Origin: Clostridiales bacterium UBA4039
Lineage (GTDB): Bacteria; Bacillota; Clostridia; Lachnospirales; Vallitaleaceae
Assembly: GCA_002382805.1 (NCBI GenBank)
Contig: DGAD01000022.1
Location: forward strand, 1-64,000
DNA length: 64,000 nucleotides
Direction of reading: 5' to 3'
The stretch's first letter is position 1, and each line of letters starts with the position of its first letter. The notes beneath the pieces were generated by a model, which worked only from the letters and a program-made list of their open reading frames with translations, searched no databases and was not told the origin of the DNA. The position numbers were made by a program, and so were the translations under genes. Positions 43,744-50,977 of this stretch are shown here, piece after piece.

Positions 43744-44934
43744 TCACTCCATTGTTATATAGTCAGTGCGGTGTTTAGGATAAACACTAATAAATGTTTT
43801 TCCCGGGTTCAATAATAATGTGGCACCATCTTCTGTAAAATACTGTGTTGGTGAATTATGACTAGTTTTACTCCAAGTAATAGGTACTGCAACTCCATCC
43901 GCCAAATATAAACCTTCGCCTTCAGTCAAAAGCGTCATGTCCATACAACCGAGAGGATCTCCTTTAATTGTCCATATTGACGTGTATTGCAAAATAATAT
44001 TTTCAAAAGCTAGCTGCTGGTCATTTAGGGCATCTATATGTTTTTCCCCAAATTGATAGCGTTCATATACACCTAGTTCGTCATTGTAGATAAACTCCGG
44101 ATTTGTCCCATATGCTCCTGAATAATCCAAGGACAATTTGTTTATAAACCCATCCTCTTGAATAGCTGTGTTTTCTGTCTCTGTTGTGCCTTCGACTTCA
44201 CCTGTCCATTCAATAAAGTTTAATTTTCGTTTTGCATCAATATCAATTTCTTTTGGATATTCCAATACATCCCATGTATTCATCAATAGTTCGTAGGATG
44301 TAAATGTACTATGTGGACGCACCCGTTTTGGATCTAAAAATGTAAACAATTCATCTAAGTGACTTAATCCATAAAACCGGTTAACATCAAGTTCTCTAAA
44401 AGCTGTCTTTGCATAGGTTGATTGACCTACATGGGTATAAATCGCATCATGGTCCAACGCAAAGTCCATATAATAATGACGCGCACTACGAATAGGTCCT
44501 ATTTTTTCGGCATCAAAATCCTGAAAAACGGCCAAAAGTCGGGTAATTCCCCCTTCAACAACTGTTTCATAAAGGATATCTGCTTGGGATATTCCATATT
44601 GTGGAAGCGCCGATTTAATGTTGCTGATCATAATCCCAATTGGACGGCGTAAATAGACTTCTTCTGAAGTTGGTAAGCCTGTATACAAGCTTAAAGGCCC
44701 TATAGGTTCTGGCTCTGGCTCTGGTTCTGGCTCCGGTTCCGGTTCCGGTTCTGGCTCAACTTCAGGTTCTGTATCCACAATGGTTTCAGCTTCACTCACA
44801 GGTTCATCTGGTACACGAGAAGCTTCATTACTTTTTGCCTTAAGTAGACTCACTACAATAACCCCAAGAATAACAACTAGGATAATCGCAAGAATAACTA
44901 TAGTACGTTGTTTTTTATTTTTCAAAAAATTCAT
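43744..44934 (-). CDS. DUF3048 (YerB-like) membrane-anchored protein
   Basis: 396 residues. An N-terminal membrane anchor (about 10-30, no lipobox Cys) is followed by a Pro-Glu repeat spacer (about 50-78). The DUF3048 region shows RRPIGIMISNIKSALPQYGISQADILYETVVEGGITRLLAVFQDFD and IGPIRSARHYYMDFALDHDAIYTHVGQS. The C-terminal DUF3048_C part includes LLTEGEGLYLADGVAVPITWSK. It probably sits on the outer face of the membrane with the repeat spanning the wall. Function is unknown. The binding site is weak. Confidence 0.85.
   Translation of the reverse strand: MNFLKNKKQRTIVILAIILVVILGVIVVSLLKAKSNEASRVPDEPVSEAETIVDTEPEVEPEPEPEPEPEPEPEPEPIGPLSLYTGLPTSEEVYLRRPIGIMISNIKSALPQYGISQADILYETVVEGGITRLLAVFQDFDAEKIGPIRSARHYYMDFALDHDAIYTHVGQSTYAKTAFRELDVNRFYGLSHLDELFTFLDPKRVRPHSTFTSYELLMNTWDVLEYPKEIDIDAKRKLNFIEWTGEVEGTTETENTAIQEDGFINKLSLDYSGAYGTNPEFIYNDELGVYERYQFGEKHIDALNDQQLAFENIILQYTSIWTIKGDPLGCMDMTLLTEGEGLYLADGVAVPITWSKTSHNSPTQYFTEDGATLLLNPGKTFISVYPKHRTDYITME
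44705..44758 (-). repeat. Nine hexamer repeats encoding Pro-Glu
   Basis: Nine tandem 6-base units of the form GGNTCN on the plus strand encode a run of Glu-Pro dipeptides in the DUF3048 protein. The units vary only at synonymous positions, so the peptide is conserved while the DNA drifts. It is a likely rigid wall-spanning spacer and a site prone to length change. Confidence 0.9.
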
Positions 44935-44960
44935 CTCATCTCATCACTTTCTGTTATCAA

Positions 44961-45440
44961 TTATATGTTTGGCATAATGTTTTTTTGTTCACGTATCATT
45001 ACAATTTCGTCATCTGTATTTTCATGGTCATAGCCCAAAAGGTGTAACATACTATGAACAATTAGAAACGAAAACTCCCGTTCAAAAGTGTGCCCATATT
45101 CTGCTGCTTGTGCATTGACATGATCCATAGATAATACTATATCCCCTAAAATCACATAACCCGTCTCAGGATTTACCAAACCATCTATTTGGGTTTCTAA
45201 ATAGGCATATGCACAGGGACTTGGCCAATCAATCATTGGAAAAGATAAGACATCAGTAGCTTTATCTTTTCCTCGATGTTCTAAGTTTAATTGGTGTATA
45301 TATGTATCATCAGTAATGGTTAGCGTAACATCCACCTCATATGGAAATTTAGTATAATCAAGAACTGTTTCAATCGTCTTTGTTGCTAAGTCCTTTTGCT
45401 TTTTTGTTAGTGCTATATCTTCATCGTCAAAAAAAATCAT
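44961..45440 (-). CDS. ybeY: Endoribonuclease YbeY
   Basis: 159 residues. The zinc motif H-x4-H-x5-H is seen in FLIVHSMLHLLGYDHEN, and NLEHRGKDKATDVLSFPM is the other family signature. YbeY acts in 16S rRNA 3'-end maturation and ribosome quality control. Its start overlaps the pgpH-like stop by 4 bases, in the usual phoH-pgpH-ybeY order. Confidence 0.96.
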   Translation of the reverse strand: MIFFDDEDIALTKKQKDLATKTIETVLDYTKFPYEVDVTLTITDDTYIHQLNLEHRGKDKATDVLSFPMIDWPSPCAYAYLETQIDGLVNPETGYVILGDIVLSMDHVNAQAAEYGHTFEREFSFLIVHSMLHLLGYDHENTDDEIVMIREQKNIMPNI

Positions 45441-46810
45441 TGTTCTATCAACTCCCTGTCATATTTTACACGCTCATGATACAGTCCATTATATACTTGA
45501 AGAAATGCATTTGCAATAACTGGAAGCTCATCAAAGCGCAACGGACTTTCATTTAATTGATGGTTCGTAATAACCGCTAAAATCACTTGATCAATCAATT
45601 GTATAATTTGATCCTTATCGCGTTCATTTAAATCAAGACCTTTTGTCGCTGCATCCACACAATCTGCCAACATGACAATCGCTGCTTCTTTCGTTTGTGG
45701 CTTAGGTCCTTCATACTTAAATTCTTCAACATCAATTGTAAATCCATCACTGTGTGATACTGCTTTATTATAAAAATAAGCCACAACCGAATCCCCATGG
45801 TGCTCTTTTATAATATTTACAATGTTTTTTGGTAATTTATACTCTTTTGCTAGAGCAAGGCCTTTTTCGATATGGCGAATGATATAATGTGCACTTGCAT
45901 CCGGTGATAAATCATCATGGATATTCTTTCCATTTTGATTTTCCGAAAAATATTGTGGCTCTTCAATTTTTCCAATATCATGATACATAGCTCCAACTCT
46001 AGCTAATTGATAATTCGCCTGAATATCTAGTGCCGCCTTCTCTGCTAAGTTAGCCACCATCATACTATGATGGTACGTCCCCGAAGCCTCTACTAGTAAT
46101 CGTTTCATCAGGGGCTGATTTGCACTACCTAGTTCAATAAGCTGCGCTTCAGACGTAATGTTAAAAACAGCTTCCCACATAGGCTCGCTTCCTTGTGCCA
46201 AAACAATCACCAGCATTCCGTTTAATCCTGCTAAAAACATGTTGCCATAAGAAAATCCCAGCAAATGTCCAAATTGCATTAAATGCCCGACAACAACCAA
46301 TAGCATCATCAACAATGTTGTTGAAATCGCCACATAAACAATTTGCTGCCTTTTTTTCACATAAGGCATAACATAATTAATAAACAAGCCTGCAACAACA
46401 TACATCATATATATCTCTAGCGGTAATGCCACAATCATAAGTAATAAAAAGGATATCACAAAATGTGTCATTAACGCTAGCTTCGAATCAATCATTGTTG
46501 AAATAAGCGCTGTGGTTAAAAGCAATGGGAGTATGTAGGCATTAAAAGGCAACAAAAAAACTGAAGGTATAAAGCCAACTAAAACAAAAGTCCAATACAT
46601 CAAATGTAAATTTCTCGAAAAAAGTGTAGGTTCATAATACACATTAAAAATATATGCAACCAATGTAAGAATAGTGCCGACCAAAATTAAACGGGTAATT
46701 AATTCTGCAATATTTACACTTTCATTTATCATTCCAATAACTGCAACAACAATAAATATTAACATTCCAATAATAGGAATGGTTCGTTTAAACCTCTCTT
46801 GACCTTTCAC
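45437..46810 (-). CDS. PgpH-like HD-domain phosphodiesterase without extracellular domain
   Basis: 457 residues. About seven membrane segments (roughly 13-215) lead to a cytosolic HD domain with YHHSMMVANLAEKAAL, GAMYHDIGKIEEP and KNIVNIIKEHHGD. The C-terminal VMLADCVDAATKGLD is typical of the 7TM-HD family, which in Listeria (PgpH) degrades cyclic-di-AMP. Those relatives are near 700 residues because of an N-terminal extracellular 7TMR-HDED domain; here it is absent. The start is GTG (46808-46810) after AGGGGG, and phoH ends 17 bases upstream, so the missing part is not lost by mis-starting. Confidence 0.87.
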   Translation of the reverse strand: MKGQERFKRTIPIIGMLIFIVVAVIGMINESVNIAELITRLILVGTILTLVAYIFNVYYEPTLFSRNLHLMYWTFVLVGFIPSVFLLPFNAYILPLLLTTALISTMIDSKLALMTHFVISFLLLMIVALPLEIYMMYVVAGLFINYVMPYVKKRQQIVYVAISTTLLMMLLVVVGHLMQFGHLLGFSYGNMFLAGLNGMLVIVLAQGSEPMWEAVFNITSEAQLIELGSANQPLMKRLLVEASGTYHHSMMVANLAEKAALDIQANYQLARVGAMYHDIGKIEEPQYFSENQNGKNIHDDLSPDASAHYIIRHIEKGLALAKEYKLPKNIVNIIKEHHGDSVVAYFYNKAVSHSDGFTIDVEEFKYEGPKPQTKEAAIVMLADCVDAATKGLDLNERDKDQIIQLIDQVILAVITNHQLNESPLRFDELPVIANAFLQVYNGLYHERVKYDRELIEQ

Positions 46811-46827
46811 TTAAAAACCCCCTAACA

Positions 46828-47781
46828 TTAATGTTTGTTATTTTCATATGCCTCAACAATTTTTTGTACCAGCGGATGTCGAACAACATCTTTATTCGTC
46901 AAACGACACATCCCTATTTCCGGAATATCTTTTAATATGCCCATAGCCACCTCTAAACCAGAGCGTGTACTGCCCGGCAAATCTTTTTGGGTAATATCTC
47001 CAGTAATAATGGCTTTTGAACCATACCCAATACGTGTCAAAAACATCTTCATCTGGGCAGGTGTTGTATTTTGCGCTTCATCTAATACAATAAACGCATT
47101 ATCCAATGTTCTTCCTCGCATATATGCAAGAGGCGCAACTTCAATCAGACCTTTTTCCATATTGGCTAAAAAGCTGTCCGTCCCCATAATTTCATAAAGG
47201 GCATCATAAAGAGGCCTTAAATAGGGATCTACTTTACTTTGCAAATCTCCTGGTAAAAAGCCTAATTTTTCACCCGCTTCAATAGCTGGTCGTGTTAATA
47301 TAATTCGATTAACTTCATTTTTTTTAAACGCAGTAATGGCATGAGCCATAGCCATATATGTTTTCCCCGTTCCTGCCGGTCCAACACCAAACACAATCAT
47401 TTTATTACGAATTAAATCCATATATTTTTTTTGCCCCTGTGTCTTAGGACGAATATATTTTCCATTTGGCGTAACACATATATACTCCGAGCTGATACTT
47501 GCGAGTGATGTTTTACGCTTTTCCAATGCCATATTGATAGCATATTGAATATTATCCTCAGATAAATTCACACCTTTTTTTAGTGTCGCTAATAAATCAT
47601 TAATGACAATTTCAGCTGTCTTCACACTATGATGTGTTCCTTTAATCTGTATTTTTTCTCCTCGGTTACTCAAGGATACTTTTAATGCACCTTCAATTTG
47701 TTTTGCATGCGTATCATAGTCACCAAATAAAGCTGGTAAATACTCATGCTCTACATGCATCGATGTCTCTGATATTGCCAT
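46828..47781 (-). CDS. phoH: PhoH-family ATPase
   Basis: 317 residues. A KH-like N-terminal region (VSLSNRGEKIQIKGTHHSVKTAEIVINDLL) precedes the P-loop domain with Walker A GVGPAGTGKTYMAMAHA and Walker B AFIVLDEAQNTTPAQMKMFLTRIG. PhoH proteins are predicted RNA-acting ATPases tied to YbeY. GGAGGGAAAT precedes the ATG. It heads the phoH-pgpH-ybeY group after a strong terminator. Confidence 0.95.
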   Translation of the reverse strand: MAISETSMHVEHEYLPALFGDYDTHAKQIEGALKVSLSNRGEKIQIKGTHHSVKTAEIVINDLLATLKKGVNLSEDNIQYAINMALEKRKTSLASISSEYICVTPNGKYIRPKTQGQKKYMDLIRNKMIVFGVGPAGTGKTYMAMAHAITAFKKNEVNRIILTRPAIEAGEKLGFLPGDLQSKVDPYLRPLYDALYEIMGTDSFLANMEKGLIEVAPLAYMRGRTLDNAFIVLDEAQNTTPAQMKMFLTRIGYGSKAIITGDITQKDLPGSTRSGLEVAMGILKDIPEIGMCRLTNKDVVRHPLVQKIVEAYENNKH

Positions 47782-47862
47782 ATTTCCCTCCTGTAAATCC
47801 CATTTACATTTCAGTTGTAATTATCTCGTGGGATGCTTTTGACATCTGAAACGTATAAGTAA

Positions 47863-47894
47863 AAAAAGCTATCGAAATCATTCGATAGCTTTTT
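47863..47894. terminator. Strong hairpin after the rpsU-yqeY operon
   Basis: 14-bp perfect stem (47863-47876 with 47881-47894), 4-base loop, with A and T runs on either side so it could work in both directions. It ends rpsU-yqeY transcription on the minus strand. Confidence 0.92.
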
Positions 47895-47896
47895 AT

Positions 47897-48340
47897 CTAT
47901 GCCAGTAATTTTCTAACAATTTGGCTGACCAATTTGTTGTCTGCGCGACCTGTAGCTCTATCAGTCATTACTTGCATGACTTTACCCATATCCTTCATTG
48001 ATGTTGCACCTACTTCATCAATAACTTCTTGAATCATATGTGTAACTTCGTCTTCAGATAATTGTTCAGGTAAATAGCTTTCAAGCACTTTGATCTCAGA
48101 TTTTAATTCATTAATTAAATCTTCTCTACCACTTTTTTCAAATTCCGGCAGCGCTGCTTTACGCTTCTTTAATTGCGAGGCAATAACGCCAATTATTTGA
48201 TCATCAGACAAAACAATTTTATTGTCTTTTTCCTCTTGAAGCACAGCAGTTCTGACAGATTGAATGGTATTTTTTCTCAAAGAATCTTTGGCCTTCATGG
48301 CATCTTTCATGTCCGTGAAGAGTTGTTCTTTTAGTGACAT
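47897..48340 (-). CDS. yqeY: GatB/YqeY domain protein
   Basis: 147 residues, the whole YqeY family: LFTDMKDAMKAKDSLRKNTIQSVRTAVLQ and PEQLSEDEVTHMIQEVIDEVGATSMKDMGKVMQ. It resembles the tail of GatB, which binds tRNA in the amidotransferase, but the role of stand-alone YqeY is unclear. It follows rpsU by 17 bases, the customary pairing in Bacillota, and is followed by a strong terminator. Confidence 0.94.
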   Translation of the reverse strand: MSLKEQLFTDMKDAMKAKDSLRKNTIQSVRTAVLQEEKDNKIVLSDDQIIGVIASQLKKRKAALPEFEKSGREDLINELKSEIKVLESYLPEQLSEDEVTHMIQEVIDEVGATSMKDMGKVMQVMTDRATGRADNKLVSQIVRKLLA

Positions 48341-48357
48341 ATAATCATCCTTCTGTA

Positions 48358-48534
48358 CTATTTAAACTTACGCTTTCTAGCAGCTTCAGACTTTTTCTTA
48401 CGTTTTACGCTTGGTTTTTCGTAATGTTCTCTTTTACGAATTTCTTGCATAATACCCGCTTTGGCGCAGTTTCTTTTGAACCTTCTTAATGCGCTATCTA
48501 AGGTTTCGTTGTCTTTAATCGTTACGTTTGACAT
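48358..48534 (-). CDS. rpsU: 30S ribosomal protein S21
   Basis: 58 residues: [57 protein letters not shown], standard S21. The frame opens at a TTG three codons earlier, but the ATG at 48534 lies 9 bases after GGAGG and matches the family start. S21 sits near the anti-Shine-Dalgarno end of 16S rRNA. It has a dedicated strong promoter and a leader that can fold. Confidence 0.97.
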   Translation of the reverse strand: MSNVTIKDNETLDSALRRFKRNCAKAGIMQEIRKREHYEKPSVKRKKKSEAARKRKFK

Positions 48535-48564
48535 TCTTTCCAACCTCCCTCCAGTTGCAATTTC

Positions 48565-48602
48565 GTGCTATATCCTACAACTATAGGGCCTCATTTAAGC
48601 AC
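48565..48602 (-). other. Foldable 5' leader of rpsU
   Basis: On the minus strand GTGCT (48598-48602) can pair with AGCAC (48565-48569), enclosing a CCTA/TAGG stem (48584-48587 with 48574-48577). It spans the predicted transcription start to just before the ribosome binding site. The stems are short, so a regulatory role is only a possibility. Confidence 0.35.
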
Positions 48603-48610
48603 TATAGATA

Positions 48611-48638
48611 ATTATAGCACAAAATGACGGTACGTCAA
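48611..48638 (-). promoter_or_regulatory. Promoter of rpsU-yqeY
   Basis: Minus strand TTGACG, 16-base spacer ending TGC, then TATAAT: a good -35, an extended element and a consensus -10. Confidence 0.85.
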
Positions 48639-48674
48639 CTATTATTTCAAGAATAAACAATAAATTTTAATGCT

Positions 48675-49613
48675 TTATTGAATCAAAATAAATGCACTAA
48701 TAAAGAGTATCACACATACAATTGTCGATAAAACTAAAGCATTCGACAAAATGGCTTCACTTTCTTTCGTCTCATATTCACTTATAAATACAGGCAGTGA
48801 AAATGGTGGTGGTAAAATTAAAAATGTAAAAAAACCAAAATCAAAAAACGGATTGGTCTCTATTAGATTATTGATCCAAAAAAATTTCACCAAGTATCCT
48901 ATGGATAACATGATAACCAGACGAACAAATACCAATTTTGAAGCTTCTTGGATATATTGTCGCTCGATTTTAAGCGTAAATCCAATAATAATCAAAAGTA
49001 ATGGCGTAATTAACCCCGCCAAATACTCCAGTGTGTTTTCTATACCTAACCAAATAAAATTCGTCTCAATCTGTCGCCCTATTCCTGTAAGGTTTAATGC
49101 AATGCCTAAAACAATGGCAATAATTAACGGCGATTCCGCAAAACCTTTAATCGTCTTCCATGAAAAGCGACTTTTTTCAAAATGTTGTCGAATCAGCGTT
49201 ATATAAATAAACCAAACAAAAAATTCATGCCCTATGCCAAAAATCGTATATTGATCCAAGTATTCCATTCCATAAACCGCTGAATATAATGTAATTCCTA
49301 TCGTTCCAAAGGCCGTTGATGTCATAAAAAAGGGTGTCAAATTCGTATGCATATACGGTGTTTTGGAGATAAAATATCCTAAACTATAAAACAGAATCAA
49401 CATAACAAATGTAATGAGTGTAACTAAGTAGAATTCTTTTTCAATGACCATATTTTTAAATGTTAAAAATAGTACTGCAGGTAATGCAATATTGACAATA
49501 CCTTTTCGTAAGCCGCTAATGACTTCATCTGAGATTGTATGCCGATTATTTAAATAAAATCCAAATCCAATTAAAAGTAGAATGGGTATGATTTTGGAGA
49601 ACGCATCTAACAT
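48675..49613 (-). CDS. AEC-family membrane transporter
   Basis: 312 residues with about ten hydrophobic helices. The start ILLLIGFGFYLNNRHTISDEVISGLRKGIVNIALPAVLFLTF fits the auxin-efflux-carrier family, and the second half repeats the architecture (ITPLLLIIIGFTLKIE). Such proteins export or exchange organic acids; the substrate is unknown. AAAGGATAAG precedes the ATG. A short AT-rich inverted repeat at 48658-48680 overlaps its stop and could be a weak terminator. Confidence 0.87.
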   Translation of the reverse strand: MLDAFSKIIPILLLIGFGFYLNNRHTISDEVISGLRKGIVNIALPAVLFLTFKNMVIEKEFYLVTLITFVMLILFYSLGYFISKTPYMHTNLTPFFMTSTAFGTIGITLYSAVYGMEYLDQYTIFGIGHEFFVWFIYITLIRQHFEKSRFSWKTIKGFAESPLIIAIVLGIALNLTGIGRQIETNFIWLGIENTLEYLAGLITPLLLIIIGFTLKIERQYIQEASKLVFVRLVIMLSIGYLVKFFWINNLIETNPFFDFGFFTFLILPPPFSLPVFISEYETKESEAILSNALVLSTIVCVILFISAFILIQ

Positions 49614-49648
49614 GTCTTATCCTTTCTAGCTAATATTCATATCTCTTC

Positions 49649-50977
49649 CTATTCAAAATCATAACGATAAAAGCCTTTATCCATATATATTTTGTCCTGA
49701 GTATCTATCTCACTATCAATATATCGCATCAAATGCGCCACTGTATATTTTTTCCCAAATGCAATCCGGTTGTCATCCCATGGCGTATATCTGTATGTAT
49801 CGATATCAAGATTATAATGATCCAACAAGGACAAATCTGCTGTTATAGGAATTGTTGTAATGGTGTCTGTCTGCCACAAAGTATATGTCGGCAAAAATCC
49901 AATACCTGTCATTTTTGGTCTTTGGTCATCATACGTTTTGAAGTAAATATTAAAAATAACTCCAAGATCTGTATTTCCACCAAGCTTCTCTACATTTCGT
50001 TGAGAAGCGATAAAGTTACCTAGGGAATAAATAACCACTTTGGGTTCCTCGAATAACGTTCCATCGACTTCATAAAAAAGTTCAACAGGTTGAAGTACAT
50101 GGGGATGTCCACCAAAAATAATATCTGCACCATTTGCAATCAATTCTTTTACAATATCTCGTTGAATACGTTCACTTTCCAAACTAACATACTCATATCC
50201 AAAATGCATCATTACAATCACATACTCACATCCGGACGCTTCTGCAGCCGCCACATCCAAATAAAGCTCTGAAAGTTTGTCTTTGTTATAATAATCAAGT
50301 GTATTAATCTGATCCATCTTCCCGGCAATTGTAAGACCGTTGGTGGCATATGTATAATTGACGACTGCAAAGCTAATCTCTTCCACCTCAACTATTTTAT
50401 ACGGTTCGCGTTCTTCCCAAGAACTAAACGTTCCTGTAAAAGGAATCTGGCGCATATTCAGCTGTTCAATGGTGCGAAGCATTCCATATTCACCACTATC
50501 TAAGCTATGGTTATTTGCTGTTGCTAAAAAATCAATACCGGCATCTGTTATAGCATCTAAAACCGTATCCGGTGTTCTAAAAAGTGGATAACCTGAATAC
50601 TCACTCCCAGGTAATGTTGTTTCAAAATTTCCAAATACATAATCCACCTCATGTAAATACGGCTTTATATGTGTGAAGCTATCTAAAAAGTCATACTGGC
50701 CTGTTTTTGAATCATAGGCACGTGAAATCTGGGTATTATGAAACATTAAGTCACCGACTGCTCCTATTGAAACAGTATTTATGCGATTTTCTTGATTCTG
50801 TCGTATAATATTCCTTTCAACTTTTGCATGAATATCTGCATTTGACCGCGCTCTTCGTGTGAAGTTTGCCTTCAATTCAAGATCATCTGACCCACATCCT
50901 GTCAATCCCCCAATGAAAAAGAACATGAAAAGAAAAGCAACCTTAATGATTGCTTTTCTCTTAATTATTTTAAGCAT
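49649..50977 (-). CDS. CapA-family lipoprotein (poly-gamma-glutamate synthesis-like)
   Basis: 442 residues from the chosen ATG. A lipoprotein signal ends at lipobox GGLTGC. The metallophosphatase-like CapA domain shows IGAVGDLMFHNTQISRA, VFGNFETTLPG, DFLATANNHSLDSGEYGM, VIVMMHFGYEY and IFGGHPHVLQPVE. CapA proteins take part in capsule polymer handling or act on surface substrates; no capBC genes are nearby. The frame is open 12 codons further into alaS, but GGAGAG lies 9 bases before the ATG at 50977. That start overlaps the alaS stop by 8 bases. Confidence 0.88.
   Translation of the reverse strand: MLKIIKRKAIIKVAFLFMFFFIGGLTGCGSDDLELKANFTRRARSNADIHAKVERNIIRQNQENRINTVSIGAVGDLMFHNTQISRAYDSKTGQYDFLDSFTHIKPYLHEVDYVFGNFETTLPGSEYSGYPLFRTPDTVLDAITDAGIDFLATANNHSLDSGEYGMLRTIEQLNMRQIPFTGTFSSWEEREPYKIVEVEEISFAVVNYTYATNGLTIAGKMDQINTLDYYNKDKLSELYLDVAAAEASGCEYVIVMMHFGYEYVSLESERIQRDIVKELIANGADIIFGGHPHVLQPVELFYEVDGTLFEEPKVVIYSLGNFIASQRNVEKLGGNTDLGVIFNIYFKTYDDQRPKMTGIGFLPTYTLWQTDTITTIPITADLSLLDHYNLDIDTYRYTPWDDNRIAFGKKYTVAHLMRYIDSEIDTQDKIYMDKGFYRYDFE

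Noticed and set aside
44705..44758. CRISPR or satellite-like array
   Set aside because: The 6-base units have no spacers and are coding (Pro-Glu); it is a protein repeat.
46835..47197. Plus-strand open frame of 120 codons inside phoH
   Set aside because: Shadow of conserved phoH codons, with no binding site, promoter or recognisable motif.
48658..48680. CAATAAA/TTTATTG inverted repeat as terminator of the AEC gene
   Set aside because: Only AT pairs with one C-G at the base and no clear T run; noted in the gene entry but too weak for its own feature.
48751..49206. Plus-strand open frame of 151 codons inside the AEC transporter gene
   Set aside because: It is antisense to a clear membrane protein; the composition (K/S/N-rich) reflects the complementary strand and no binding site precedes it.
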